Positions 28,908 through 37,731 are shown, numbered from the stretch's first letter. The stretch is DNA of 64,000 nucleotides from Fen-178 sp049516835 (GCA_049516835.1 JBEKSR010000023.1:1-64000); one strand, 5' to 3'. The notes: generated from the letters alone by a model not told the origin. Numbers and translations are program-made.

Positions 28908-29903
28908 TCAGTACGCCCAGCGCCAGATGCTGGCGCCCACGGTGTAGCCCGCGCCCACGGCGGTGAAGAGCACGATGTCGCCCTTGCGGAGGCGGCCCTC
29001 GAGGATGGCGTCGCGCGTGCCCAGCGGGATGGTGGCGGCGACGGTGTTCCCGTAGCGGTCGATGTTGATCAAGACCTTCTCCGGCGCGATGCCCAAGCGG
29101 TCGCTGGCGGCGGTGATGATACGTTTGTTGGCCTGGTGCGGAATCACCACGGCCACGTCGTCGCCGGTGAGACCGTTACGCTTGAGCAGATCGCGGCAGG
29201 ATTCGTACATTTTGCGGACGGCGTACTTGAACACCTGGCTGCCGTCCTGAAAGATGTAGTGGAGGCGCTTATCGACGGTCTCGTGGGAAGCCGGCAGGCG
29301 GCTGCCGCCGGCGGGCATTTTGAGGAAATCGCCGCCCGAGCCGTCCACCTCGCCGATGAAATCGATGAACCCCAGGTGGTCCTCGCCGTCGCCGGTGGGC
29401 TCGATCAGCATGGCCCCGGCGGCGTCGCCGAACAGGATGCACGTGGCGCGGTCAGTATAGTCGGTGATCCGGCTCATGGTATCGGCGCCGATGACGAGGA
29501 CCTTACGGTGCGCGCCGGCGGCCACCAGGTTGGCACCCGTGGTGAGGCCGTATACGAATCCGGAGCAGGCGGCGATGAGATCGAATCCCCAGGCGCCACG
29601 CGCGCCAATGGCGTGCTGCACCAGGCAGGCGGTGGAGGGGAAGAAGTAGTCGGGGGTGACCGTGCAGACGATGATGGTGTCGAGCTCGGACGCGGCCACG
29701 CCGCGCTGCGCGAGGGCGCATTTGGCGGCCTCAACGGCCATGTCGGAAGTGGCCATCTCAGGCCCCGCGATATGGCGCTCGCGGATTCCCGTCCGATCCA
29801 TGATCCACTGGTCGTTGGTCTCGACCATTTTTTCGAGGTCCTGATTGGTGAGCACGCGGGGCGGCGTGTAGCAACCCAGCGCGCTGATTTTGGCCTTGGG
29901 CAA
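28908..29903 (-). CDS. fabH: 3-oxoacyl-ACP synthase III
   Basis: 331 residues from a TTG at 29903, preceded by GGAAAGGA; homologues start at this KAKISALGCY point, and longer frames read non-conserved sequence. The catalytic triad is Cys113 (AACSGF), His256 (PHQANKR) and Asn286 (YGNTVAAT). It condenses acetyl-CoA (or another short primer) with malonyl-ACP to start fatty-acid synthesis. It stands alone, without the usual plsX/fabD neighbours. Confidence 0.95.
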   Translation of the reverse strand: MPKAKISALGCYTPPRVLTNQDLEKMVETNDQWIMDRTGIRERHIAGPEMATSDMAVEAAKCALAQRGVAASELDTIIVCTVTPDYFFPSTACLVQHAIGARGAWGFDLIAACSGFVYGLTTGANLVAAGAHRKVLVIGADTMSRITDYTDRATCILFGDAAGAMLIEPTGDGEDHLGFIDFIGEVDGSGGDFLKMPAGGSRLPASHETVDKRLHYIFQDGSQVFKYAVRKMYESCRDLLKRNGLTGDDVAVVIPHQANKRIITAASDRLGIAPEKVLINIDRYGNTVAATIPLGTRDAILEGRLRKGDIVLFTAVGAGYTVGASIWRWAY

Positions 29904-29993
29904 GGTTATCCTTTCCTTCAAAAACTCAGAGTAACCCATCCGGGTGTGGAAAGTGCAACCCAAGGGGCCGGCGCGCGGTACCCTGGGTAGGAG

Positions 29994-30731
29994 ATGGACA
30001 ACACCGGGGGGATGCGCGACATCCAGGGCCTGCAGAGTTCTCTTTTCTTCGAAACGCCGGAAGAGATCTACGCGCGGGTGTACCGCGAGCTGAGGCCTCG
30101 CGCTCCGCTGCCCGATTTGCGCGTGGAGTTCCGCCGCTTCGCCAATGCGGACAGTTTCATCCGGCTGGAAAACGGGCGTCTCGAGGTGCGTATTTCGGAC
30201 CTTCTGGCGGGCGCGCCGGCGCCGGTCATGGAGGCCCTGGCGCACATCCTGCTGGGCAAGCTCTACCGCAAGCCCGTGGCGCGATTGTATGCCCACCGCT
30301 ACCGCCTCTATTTGAACCGCCGCGACTTCCGGCGCCAGGCGCACCTGGTGCGGCAGATCCGCGGCCGCAAGTTCATCTCAGGGCCGCAGGGCGCGCACCA
30401 CAACCTGGAAGAGATCTTCGAGCGTTTGAACGGGCAATTCTTCGATGGCTTGCTGGGCAGGCCGCAGTTGGGATGGAGCCGCCAGCCATCCCGCAGCATG
30501 CTGGGGCACTTCGACCCGTCGCACAACGCCATCATCATCAGCCGCATCCTCGACCAGCCGCGGGCTCCGGCTATGGCTCTGGAGTACGTGATGTTTCACG
30601 AAATGCTGCACCTGCGGTATCCCGTGGACCACTTGGCGTCGCGCCGCCGGGTGCATACGCGGGAATTCCGGGAAGCGGAGAAGGAATTCCCACAATTAAA
30701 GGAAGCGAAAGAAATGCTCAAGCGGCTCTGA
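29994..30731 (+). CDS. SprT-like zinc metalloprotease
   Basis: 245 residues. The HEMLH motif (HExxH) at about residue 202 is followed by a further His in RRRVHTREFREAE, as in SprT/Spartan-type and YgjP-like proteases. The centre reads NLEEIFERLNGQFFDGLLGRPQLGWS, the usual SprT entry segment. No signal peptide is visible, so it is cytoplasmic. The role is unknown; relatives act on DNA-bound or misfolded proteins. Confidence 0.8.
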   Translation: MDNTGGMRDIQGLQSSLFFETPEEIYARVYRELRPRAPLPDLRVEFRRFANADSFIRLENGRLEVRISDLLAGAPAPVMEALAHILLGKLYRKPVARLYAHRYRLYLNRRDFRRQAHLVRQIRGRKFISGPQGAHHNLEEIFERLNGQFFDGLLGRPQLGWSRQPSRSMLGHFDPSHNAIIISRILDQPRAPAMALEYVMFHEMLHLRYPVDHLASRRRVHTREFREAEKEFPQLKEAKEMLKRL

Positions 30732-30783
30732 CCGGGAAAACCGCGCGGCCCACAGACAGTATTCGCCGGAAATTCCGGCGGGT

Positions 30784-31317
30784 TCAGGCGCCCACGGCCA
30801 CGGTGGCCGGGACCAGGCGCCTCAGCTCCAGACGCATCAGGTCGAAGATCTTGACCAGGTCCGTGACATCCACCCCGCACAATCCGAAACGGTAGAGGAA
30901 CAGCCGGAAACCAACCAAGACCATGCCGCACTCGAACATCACCTGTTGATGGACGAGCACGCTAGCGAGGTCCGGCCGGTCATAGCGCGAGTGCAACATG
31001 AGGAGCTTGAGAGCCGCGCACACGCGTTGAAAATCGGTGCGCAACGAGCGCAGGTATCCACGGAAGACCTGGCACCGCTCGACGCGAAGCTGGGCGGCCG
31101 TTCCCGGGGTGAATCCGGGTTGGGAGCGGAGAAACTCCACATCGCCGGCGTCGAGCAGGTGCATCATCGGCCGATAGCGTTCAATGGAGAGTTCGTCAAT
31201 CCATTCGGCGGTGAGAGGGAGACTGGTGTCCGTGAATGCGAGTTTGCGGGCCAGCACGACCCCCGCCGCCGCCAGCGCCAAGCCGATCAGAATTGATAAG
31301 ACGATCAATAAATTCAT
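30784..31317 (-). CDS. Membrane-anchored hypothetical protein
   Basis: 177 residues from the ATG at 31317. One N-terminal helix (LLIVLSILIGLALAAAGVVLA) is followed by a soluble helical domain (QPGFTPGTAAQLRVERCQVFRGYLRSLRTDF). This segment recurs in acidobacterial proteins of unknown function. It is the last gene of a leftward cluster that starts with an XRE regulator at 33330. An earlier ATG at 31371 is possible. Confidence 0.65.
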   Translation of the reverse strand: MNLLIVLSILIGLALAAAGVVLARKLAFTDTSLPLTAEWIDELSIERYRPMMHLLDAGDVEFLRSQPGFTPGTAAQLRVERCQVFRGYLRSLRTDFQRVCAALKLLMLHSRYDRPDLASVLVHQQVMFECGMVLVGFRLFLYRFGLCGVDVTDLVKIFDLMRLELRRLVPATVAVGA

Positions 31318-31417
31318 CGCGTATACTCTTGCTGCTAGAAACAGCATACGAACATTTTTATCGGAATGCAACAGAATTTAGGGTAATAATGGTACTAGTT
31401 TAACATTGGATAACACC

Positions 31418-32197
31418 TTATTTGTGGGAGGCTCGCAGCAGGATGTCGTTCAGGGAATCCAACTGAAGCAGAATCCGCTGTTCGTCCCCGCGGCCAAATT
31501 GCAGGGTGCGCAGCCGCACTTCCTCGCCTTTGGCGTTCAGAAGGACCAGCCACGCGACCATGCAGGCGGAGGATGTCCCCATAAAGAGCATATCGATCTC
31601 ATTCTTGAGGTGCAGACCGAAAACGCTGTGGAGAAGAAGCCCGAACGTATTGCTGAGGAAGAATAGGGAGAACACCACCGCGTGCACCACAACATTCCGG
31701 CTCAAGGGCACTGGGTACCGGGTTAAAAAGAATAGAATCAACAGAATAAAAATGGCCAGGCTGAAATCCACTCCGCGCTCGGTGGCGTAGACATAGCCCA
31801 TGATCCTGGTTCGCTGTGGCATCGCCGGGGTGATGCGCGGGAGAAGGCTCAGCACGGAAACCGTCACGGAGACCGCCAGGGCAAGATACATCGCCCATCG
31901 GCCCAAAGTGTACAAGCCCTTGTGCTTCTCCAGAATCAATCCGCAAAGTTCAAACACTACAAGGATATAGAAGAGCCAGAACAGCGGCGCGGTGACCGTC
32001 CAGAATTTTTGATACAGACCGGAATTCACGTCGAGCACCAGAAGGCAGATACCGTAGGGAACCCGAGAAACAAGATAAACGAAGAAAAACCGATATCGGC
32101 GATAGAGCCCGGAACTGAAGAGTTTGAGGGCGGTCAGGCCGGCGCCTAACAGCGAAACCCACTCAAAAAACAAAACCAGCGCGTGACTCGGCATCAA
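31418..32197 (-). CDS. Seven-helix integral membrane protein, unknown function
   Basis: 259 residues. About seven hydrophobic segments are visible, for example WVSLLGAGLTALKLF, LFWLFYILVVFEL, MYLALAVSVTVSVLS, ILLILFFLTRY and ACMVAWLVLLNAK. A charged C-terminal tail of about 35 residues (GRGDEQRILLQLDSLND) is cytoplasmic-looking. No transporter or kinase motif is seen. It starts 62 nt after the 37-residue exported-peptide gene and on the same strand, which raises the possibility of a receptor or peptide-handling role; this is inference. Confidence 0.7.
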   Translation of the reverse strand: MMPSHALVLFFEWVSLLGAGLTALKLFSSGLYRRYRFFFVYLVSRVPYGICLLVLDVNSGLYQKFWTVTAPLFWLFYILVVFELCGLILEKHKGLYTLGRWAMYLALAVSVTVSVLSLLPRITPAMPQRTRIMGYVYATERGVDFSLAIFILLILFFLTRYPVPLSRNVVVHAVVFSLFFLSNTFGLLLHSVFGLHLKNEIDMLFMGTSSACMVAWLVLLNAKGEEVRLRTLQFGRGDEQRILLQLDSLNDILLRASHK

Positions 32198-32259
32198 AAA
32201 TGGCTCTCAGGCCCGATTTTAACACCGGCCGCCGCGCTGGTTTAGCGCCTTCCTTGGGA

Positions 32260-32373
32260 TTAACGCACCCACGGGCAGGGATCGCAACCTGGAAGCGGAC
32301 CCTCAATTCTGACGGTCTGCGCGGTGGCGACAAAGGCGAATACAGCCAACGCGAGGAGAATGAGCTTTCTCAT
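32260..32373 (-). CDS. 37-residue exported peptide
   Basis: MRKLILLALAVFAFVATAQ is a textbook signal peptide; the predicted remainder is about 19 residues, with GPLPGCDPCPWVR at the end (two Cys three apart). AAAGGA lies 7-8 nt before the ATG at 32373. The frame is too short for ordinary ORF calling, but the signal peptide and ribosome site are good. It lies 150 bp after the XRE/S24-like regulator and 62 bp before the seven-helix protein. A 15-bp motif at 32461-32475 upstream also occurs before the regulator. It might be a signal peptide, a disulfide-bonded secreted peptide or a small lytic factor; none is proven. Confidence 0.6.
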   Translation of the reverse strand: MRKLILLALAVFAFVATAQTVRIEGPLPGCDPCPWVR

Positions 32374-32460
32374 GTGGTATCCTTTCTACTAACTTAAGAC
32401 AGTACGCTGAGTACTATACTAGACCTGACCATACCATCATAGGGGATTCCACTGAAGATT

Positions 32461-32475
32461 TTCCGAAAATGGAAC
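32461..32475. promoter_or_regulatory. Candidate XRE operator, peptide-gene copy
   Basis: TTCCGAAAATGGAAC, an imperfect palindrome 88 nt upstream of the exported-peptide start. It matches 11 of 15 bases of the site at 33426-33440, including both conserved halves (TTCCGA and GGAAC). Confidence 0.45.
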
Positions 32476-32523
32476 ATGACGAAAGTTCCGGTACTTCCCA
32501 GGCTGTGCAGGAGTACTTTCGTT

Positions 32524-33330
32524 TCAGGGATTTGGAGACTTCGCTGGCACGGGTGAAGTTCGGGTATGGTGGCGTCTTCTGGATTCCAGAAGCATAGCTA
32601 CGCCGATTACCTGGCCGATGATGTCGATCTCCGCCGGATACTCAAACACCAGCGGCGCGCGGTGGGAGGCCGGATGCGGCTGGACCAGCAGCCGGTTGTC
32701 CGCCAAGACGCACCAGCCGCAAACACAGCCGCCGCGGTGCTCGAGGAAATAGATCGGGCGGTCAAACTCGTTGGTCCAACCGGAACTGGCAATTTTCCGC
32801 CGGCTTTCATCGATCACCACCAGCGATCCGGGCTGCAAAATCGGATACATCGACCAATCTTCCAACCCGATTAGGCCATAACGGTACTCTCGCAAGTCCA
32901 GACCGCTCAGAAAACTAAGCGGCATTCTGCCCCAATTGCGGATTAAATAGCTCAGAAAAGTTGTCTTATGCAAGTCGATTTCGAGATCCGGAGGCTGGGG
33001 AACAGTTACGGTGCCGCTCGGCTTAAACTGGATGGCATGGGTCTCATCCAGTCCGACGTGAAGGGCCTCAGACGCCAACTGGTCCACAGGGACCCCGTAC
33101 CAGTGGAGCACTTCAGACAAATCCTGCCGGTAGATGGCGCACAGCGTGTAGAGCCGGTAAATGGTCGGCACGGTACCCTTGTTCTCGATGTCCGCCAAGC
33201 GGCTCAAGGCAATCGCAAATTCGTCGCTTCCGCGGCGTTCGGCGATCTGCTGGCTGGCTTTCTCGACATCGCGGTAGGTCAGCTTGAGCCGCTCGCGAAT
33301 CCGCTTGAGCTTTTCTCCGGGACGCTCCAT
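32524..33330 (-). CDS. XRE-family regulator with S24/LexA-like C-terminal domain
   Basis: 268 residues. An N-terminal helix-turn-helix (EKLKRIRERLKLTYRDVEKAS...SRLADIENKGTVPTIYRLY) is followed by a linker and a C-terminal S24-type fold from about residue 150: LEDWSMYPILQPGSLVVIDE is the counterpart of the SMxP...GDxVxVD motif of LexA and CI. The Ser is present, but a clear catalytic Lys is not seen, so self-cleavage is uncertain. The pair of nearby Cys (GGCVCGWCV) is unusual. Its own upstream region carries the same 15-bp motif as the peptide gene. Confidence 0.8.
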   Translation of the reverse strand: MERPGEKLKRIRERLKLTYRDVEKASQQIAERRGSDEFAIALSRLADIENKGTVPTIYRLYTLCAIYRQDLSEVLHWYGVPVDQLASEALHVGLDETHAIQFKPSGTVTVPQPPDLEIDLHKTTFLSYLIRNWGRMPLSFLSGLDLREYRYGLIGLEDWSMYPILQPGSLVVIDESRRKIASSGWTNEFDRPIYFLEHRGGCVCGWCVLADNRLLVQPHPASHRAPLVFEYPAEIDIIGQVIGVAMLLESRRRHHTRTSPVPAKSPNP

Positions 33331-33425
33331 GATATGATCCTCGCTGTATGGTTGCGCGAACGATGCACCCGAACGGCATTATATCCCCCGGGGGTGATGC
33401 GGGCAAGCGGGAACGCGGGTTTTTG

Positions 33426-33440
33426 TTCCGATTGCGGAAC
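33426..33440. promoter_or_regulatory. Candidate XRE operator, regulator-gene copy
   Basis: TTCCGATTGCGGAAC; with the flanking G it forms GTTCCG-ATTG-CGGAAC, a perfect palindrome with 6-bp arms. It lies 96 nt before the XRE start codon and 30 nt before the ubiX GTG, so either direction could be controlled. Confidence 0.5.
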
Positions 33441-33469
33441 AGAGGGGTGTTTATGAGGGAGGGGGTGGC

Positions 33470-34036
33470 GTGAGAATCGTCGTGGGGATTACGGGAGCCA
33501 GCGGCGCGATTTACGGAGTGCGCCTGCTGGAACGGCTCCGCCATCGGGAAAGCGCCGAGATCCACCTGGTTGTGACAAGGTCCGGCGAGAAGACGCTTTT
33601 CCTGGAGACCGGCAGAATTGCCGCAGACGTAAAGAAACTGGCGGATTTTTGGTATTCGGTGGAAGACATCGCCTGCCGGCTGGCCAGCGGATCGTACCCC
33701 ACCGATGGCATGGTGATCGCGCCCTGCTCGATCCACACCATGTCCGCCATCGCCAACGGAATCAGCTCGAACCTGCTGGTGCGCGCCGCGGACGTCACGC
33801 TAAAAGAAAAGCGGAAGCTGATTCTGTTGGTCCGGGAAAGCCCTTTGCACCTGGGGCATCTGAGAAACATGACTTCTTTATCTGAAATGGGCGCGATAAT
33901 CGCTCCCCCAATTCCCGGCTTTTATAATCGTCCCCAAACCGTGATGGACATCGTCGATCACAGCATCGATCGCGTTCTGGACTTGATCGGCATCCCCGAC
34001 GCCCAGGTGCGCAGATGGGAAGGAGCGGAAAAGTGA
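33470..34036 (+). CDS. ubiX: UbiX-type flavin prenyltransferase
   Basis: 188 residues. The flavin-binding GITGASGAIYG motif is at the N-terminus, and the late motif PQTVMDIVDHSIDRVLDL ends the protein, as in UbiX/Pad1. It makes prenylated FMN, the cofactor of UbiD decarboxylases; no ubiD is in view. The start is GTG at 33470 with GGAGGG upstream. It overlaps pheA by 4 nt. Confidence 0.92.
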   Translation: MRIVVGITGASGAIYGVRLLERLRHRESAEIHLVVTRSGEKTLFLETGRIAADVKKLADFWYSVEDIACRLASGSYPTDGMVIAPCSIHTMSAIANGISSNLLVRAADVTLKEKRKLILLVRESPLHLGHLRNMTSLSEMGAIIAPPIPGFYNRPQTVMDIVDHSIDRVLDLIGIPDAQVRRWEGAEK

Positions 34037-34911
34037 GTGTGAAAACCAGGCGGGCCCAGGCAGCGCCCCCGGCGGCGATTGCCTTTCAGGGCGCGCGCGG
34101 CGCCTTCAGCGAAGAAGCCGCGCGCAAGTTACTGGGACCGGGGATCGCCGTTTTGCCGTGCGAACGTTTCGAAGACCTCTTCCGCAGCGTGAAGGAGGGC
34201 CGCGCCGCCGGAGCGGTGGTGCCCATCGAGAATACGCTGGCGGGGTCGGTGCACGAGAATTACGACCACCTGGTGAATTTCGAACTGCCCATTGTGGCCG
34301 AGACCAATGTGCGCATCGTGCACAACCTGATCGCTTTAAAAGGCGTGCCATTTTCCGGAATAAAGAGAGTATTTTCCCATCCGGTAGCATTGAATCAGTG
34401 CCTGGATTTCTTTGCGCGGAACCCACGGATCGAGAGAATCCCCTTCTACGACACCGCCGGAAGCGTCAAAATGATAGCGGAGGAGAAGCTTACCGACGCC
34501 GCGGCGATCGCTTCCGCGGTGGCCGCGGAGATTTATGGCGCCCGCATTCTCCGCAGATCGATCGAAGACGACCGCCGGAATTTCACCCGGTTTTTTCTCC
34601 TCCGGACGCCTGAATACGCGCGCCGGCATCCCATCCGGGTTGACCGGCGCGCGCCCTGGCAAACGTCGCTGGTGTTCAGCACGCGCAACGTTCCCGGGTC
34701 GCTATTCCGCGCGCTGGGTGCTTTTGCTCTGCGCGACCTGAATCTCATCAAGATCGAGTCGCGCCCGCTGCGGGGAAAACCGTGGGAGTATCTTTTCTAT
34801 CTCGATTTCCTGGGCCGCGTGGATTCGCCCAACGCGCAGAATGCGCTGAACCACCTGCGGGAATTAGCGGACTTCTTGCGCGTGCTGGGGTGCTATCCCA
34901 AGGGGGCGTAG
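34033..34911 (+). CDS. pheA: Prephenate dehydratase
   Basis: 292 residues from GTG at 34033 (AAGGAG 8-9 nt upstream, GTGA overlap with the ubiX stop). The prephenate dehydratase domain starts at AFQGARGAFSEEAA, with PIENTLAGSV and the catalytic TRF in NFTRFFLL. A C-terminal ACT domain (LRDLNLIKIESRPL, with ESRP) binds phenylalanine for feedback inhibition. It converts prephenate to phenylpyruvate. It is monofunctional, with no chorismate mutase part. Confidence 0.94.
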   Translation: MSVKTRRAQAAPPAAIAFQGARGAFSEEAARKLLGPGIAVLPCERFEDLFRSVKEGRAAGAVVPIENTLAGSVHENYDHLVNFELPIVAETNVRIVHNLIALKGVPFSGIKRVFSHPVALNQCLDFFARNPRIERIPFYDTAGSVKMIAEEKLTDAAAIASAVAAEIYGARILRRSIEDDRRNFTRFFLLRTPEYARRHPIRVDRRAPWQTSLVFSTRNVPGSLFRALGAFALRDLNLIKIESRPLRGKPWEYLFYLDFLGRVDSPNAQNALNHLRELADFLRVLGCYPKGA

Positions 34912-34930
34912 CCGGAAACCGGAAAACGTT

Positions 34931-34949
34931 CCGTCTGACCCCGGGTTTT
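34931..34949. repeat. Half-site of the GGGACAG-type repeat
   Basis: Reading leftward, AAAACCCGGGGTCAGACGG resembles the AAACCCGGGGACAGAC edge of the sufD element. It covers the stop of the sirtuin gene, between convergent pheA and sirtuin genes. No second arm is visible. Confidence 0.35.
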
Positions 34950-35658
34950 AGAGCAGCTTGGGCAGTAATTCCCCGGCAGGACCCTGTAACGCGCAGTCTA
35001 CCAGCGCCGAGAAGGGCGTGGGCTCGAGGTTGATCTCGATTACCTTGGCCCCGGATTGCCGGGCGTATGGGACTAGGCTGGCCGCCGGGTATACCACGGC
35101 CGAAGTGCCGATTACCAGGAAGACCTCGGCGGACGCGGCGGCGTGCTCGGCTTCGTTCATCATGCCTTCGGGCAGAGGCTCGCCGAACCATACCACGGCG
35201 GGCCGCGCCAGACCGCCGCAGTGGCAGTGCGGCGGAATCCTGGGCAATGGGGCGCGGCGGTCCGGCCAATTGGCGCCGCAAACGGTGCAGCGCATCCTCC
35301 AGATATCGCCGTGGAGCTTGAGGATTCGCCGGCTTCCGGCGCGCTCGTGCAAACCATCCACGTTTTGCGTGATGAGGGTAAACCGCGGTTTGCGGATTTC
35401 CAGTTGCGCCAGGGCGAGGTGCGCCGGGTTGGGCGCCGCCTGGGCGATCAGCTCGCGCCGCCAGTTGTACCACTCCCAGACCAGGCGCGGATCGCGCGCG
35501 AAAGCTTCGGGCGTGGCCAGATCTTCGGGCTTGTAATCTTTCCACAGGCCGCCCGCGCCGCGGAAAGTGGGGATGCCGCTCTCGGCGGAAATGCCCGCGC
35601 CAGTCAGCACCGCCACGGAGGCAGCCTGGGCCAGCCATTCCCGAGCCTGCCCGATCAC
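34948..35658 (-). CDS. cobB: Sir2-family NAD-dependent protein deacylase
   Basis: 236 residues from GTG at 35658. NAD-binding GAGISAESGIPTFRG, TQNVDGLHERAG, catalytic His in LKLHGDI, zinc Cys in CTVC and HCHC, and the later GTSAVVYPAA are all present. YNWRREL fits class III (Sirt5/CobB-like) desuccinylases with Tyr and Arg two to three residues apart. The GTG overlaps as GTGA the stop of the restored CsgG reading frame, which supports both the start choice and an ancestral operon with that gene. Confidence 0.9.
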   Translation of the reverse strand: MIGQAREWLAQAASVAVLTGAGISAESGIPTFRGAGGLWKDYKPEDLATPEAFARDPRLVWEWYNWRRELIAQAAPNPAHLALAQLEIRKPRFTLITQNVDGLHERAGSRRILKLHGDIWRMRCTVCGANWPDRRAPLPRIPPHCHCGGLARPAVVWFGEPLPEGMMNEAEHAAASAEVFLVIGTSAVVYPAASLVPYARQSGAKVIEINLEPTPFSALVDCALQGPAGELLPKLL

Positions 35659-36514
35659 TTCGGATTGGATACCGAGTCTCCCACTTTGGCCGCAGCGGGT
35701 CCCGTAAACTTGCCGACGGCCGACGACTCGTCCACTTCGGTGATGAGGATGGAGCCGACCGCATCCTCGACGCTGCGGATCACCTTGCCGGTGCTTGGGT
35801 CTTTCACCTCGCGGATCTTGCCAGCGCCGCCGCCTTGGCGTCCAATTGCTGGGCCAGATCGGCGACGGCCTTGGTAACGGCTTCGCCGAGGATGGTGGCG
35901 CCAAAATTGCTGGATTTCATGTCGATCCCGCCCCCACCCGCCCCATAGCCGCTGCCGCCCGCTCCGAGGAGGCCCGTGCCCGAGCGGGACGACTCGCCTT
36001 TGCCGGAGGCGCTAGCGAGGATTTCGGCGGTGCTGGTATCGATCATTCGGGCGGTGATCTGCACCACCGCGGTGGACTGGCTCTTGCGCACGCCACCGAT
36101 GCCGAAGCGCCCCGTGACGCCGCCCAGCGCCCCGCCGCCGACGTTGGTGCTCTTGTCGTCGCGGCCGAACTGAGTGATGCTGCCGATGATGATGGTGTCC
36201 ACGCCGAGGATGCGCGCGATCTTAGCCGCGGTGTTGGCGTCGGCGCGGTCGCTATTCGAGAAATTCTGCTCGGCGAGAATCTTATCGAGAGCAGCCCGCT
36301 CGATGACGCGGTAGGTGCCGTCCGAGACCAACTTGTCGACCAGAAGGTCGGTAATTCCCTTCCCGACATCTTGATCGGTGCCGAAGATCGTCGCCACCGC
36401 GCTGCGCACGGTGCCATAGTCGAAGTTCATCACCGCCACGCGCTTCTTTTCCTGCGCCTGCGCGGCAGTTAGAGCCGTCAGGGCGAGCAGCAATACCGCT
36501 GATTTACGGAACAT
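35655..36514 (-). pseudogene. CsgG-like exported protein, C-terminal deletion and frameshift
   Basis: From 36514: signal peptide (VLLLALTALTAAQA), then a CsgG-type domain (RVAVMNFDYGTVRSAV, DLLVDKLVSDGTYRVIERAALD, ARILGVDTIIIGSITQFG, AVVQITARMIDTSTAEIL). It has no lipobox Cys. The first frame ends at 35804 right after QQLDAKAAAL. In another frame the sequence continues KDPSTGKVIRSVEDAVG and ITEVDESSAVGKFTGPAAAKVGD to a stop at 35655, which is the expected family C-terminus. About 40 family residues between the two parts are missing. A deletion that was not a multiple of three is the simplest reading. Confidence 0.75.
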
Positions 36515-36558
36515 GAATCACCTCTTATAATCAAACATATTGAAATCGCCACGCAGAG

Positions 36559-37731
36559 TCAACCGTCAATTGCCGCGCGGACGCGTTCGAGAGTCTCGAG
36601 CGGGTCGGGCCGGTCTACGCGAATCACCGTGGCCCGCTCGCCGGTGGGGCGCCAGCGATGAAACATCCGCGGGGCGGGAAAGCCGGCGAAAATGCTGACG
36701 AGCGGCACGCCGCAGGCGGCCGCGACGTGCTGGCCGGCGGAGTCGTAGCCCACGTACAGGCGGCTGGCGGCGATGATGGCCGCGAATCCCGCGAAGGAGC
36801 CTTCCCAAAATGTGGCCTTGACGCCCGAGCGTTGGACGGCGCGATCGACGCGGGCGGCTTCCTCTCCGCCGGCGCCTTTGTCGATGGCGAGCGCCGCGCC
36901 GCCGGCTGCCAGCAACGCCAGGAGCCGCTCTTCGAACGGGTCCGGAATCCGCTTGGCGGGGTTCTCGCCGACTCCCAGGCTCACGGCGGTGTGAGTGCCG
37001 CGCGCGCTGCCACTGCGCTCCAACGCGACATAGGGCTTGGCATTCGGCACGCCGAGGGTCTCTTCGGCCCAGGCCGCGGCGAGTTCGGGAAGCGCGCGGT
37101 CCGTCTCGCCGCCGTATCCGCGGCTTTCGAAGAGGTGGTAGTGGTCCTCAGGGCAAACCGGCAGCAAGCCCAGTTGCGTGAGGCGGGAATCGGGATCGAT
37201 CACCACCGAATCCGGAGCGGCCAGCAGCGCTTCGAGCGGGCCCCAGACCGCCAGCCGCTGGCGCAGACCGCCCCGCCGGTAGGCCATGTCCGCGTGGCGG
37301 AGGCGCGGGTCGCCGGCGAACAGCTCATAATTCTTCCGCGGCCCCACAAACACGATTTCGGCGTGCGGGAAGCGCTGCTTGGCGGCGGCCAGCAGCACGC
37401 TGGTCACGGCTACGTCCGCGCCCAGGGTGACGCGCGAGAGCACGAACACGCAATGCGGCTCGCCGGATATGGAGCGCGGTCTGCGCACACGCTGGTATCG
37501 GGCTACGAGCGAAGCGGGGTCAACGCTGGCCACGGCTTGCGAGAACAGCCGCGCGTAGACGTCGCAGAGCCTCGGCTCGAAGCGGTCCGCCAGGCCTTCC
37601 ACCAGGATTCCGAACAGAGCTTGCCCGCCGGGCTCCTCGAGCAGCGCCGGCGGCAATTCCGCGGGGGGCCGGCCGGCGAGACACTGGTCCAGGAGTTCCC
37701 GCGCGATCTCGTTACACGAAGTACTTGTCAA
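36559..37731 (-). CDS. Glycosyltransferase family 9-like protein
   Basis: 390 residues. The C-terminal half has the GT9 heptosyltransferase pattern: YVGYDSAGQHVAAACGVPLVSIFAG, then RMFHRWRPTG. The N-terminal domain begins with a helical extension of about 90 residues and then VFVLSRVTLGADVAVTSVLL, the Rossmann entry. It probably acts in LPS or other surface-glycan synthesis. The start is TTG at 37731 within the last 20 nt of mtnP, so it is probably translated with it; later starts cannot be excluded. Confidence 0.75.
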   Translation of the reverse strand: MTSTSCNEIARELLDQCLAGRPPAELPPALLEEPGGQALFGILVEGLADRFEPRLCDVYARLFSQAVASVDPASLVARYQRVRRPRSISGEPHCVFVLSRVTLGADVAVTSVLLAAAKQRFPHAEIVFVGPRKNYELFAGDPRLRHADMAYRRGGLRQRLAVWGPLEALLAAPDSVVIDPDSRLTQLGLLPVCPEDHYHLFESRGYGGETDRALPELAAAWAEETLGVPNAKPYVALERSGSARGTHTAVSLGVGENPAKRIPDPFEERLLALLAAGGAALAIDKGAGGEEAARVDRAVQRSGVKATFWEGSFAGFAAIIAASRLYVGYDSAGQHVAAACGVPLVSIFAGFPAPRMFHRWRPTGERATVIRVDRPDPLETLERVRAAIDG

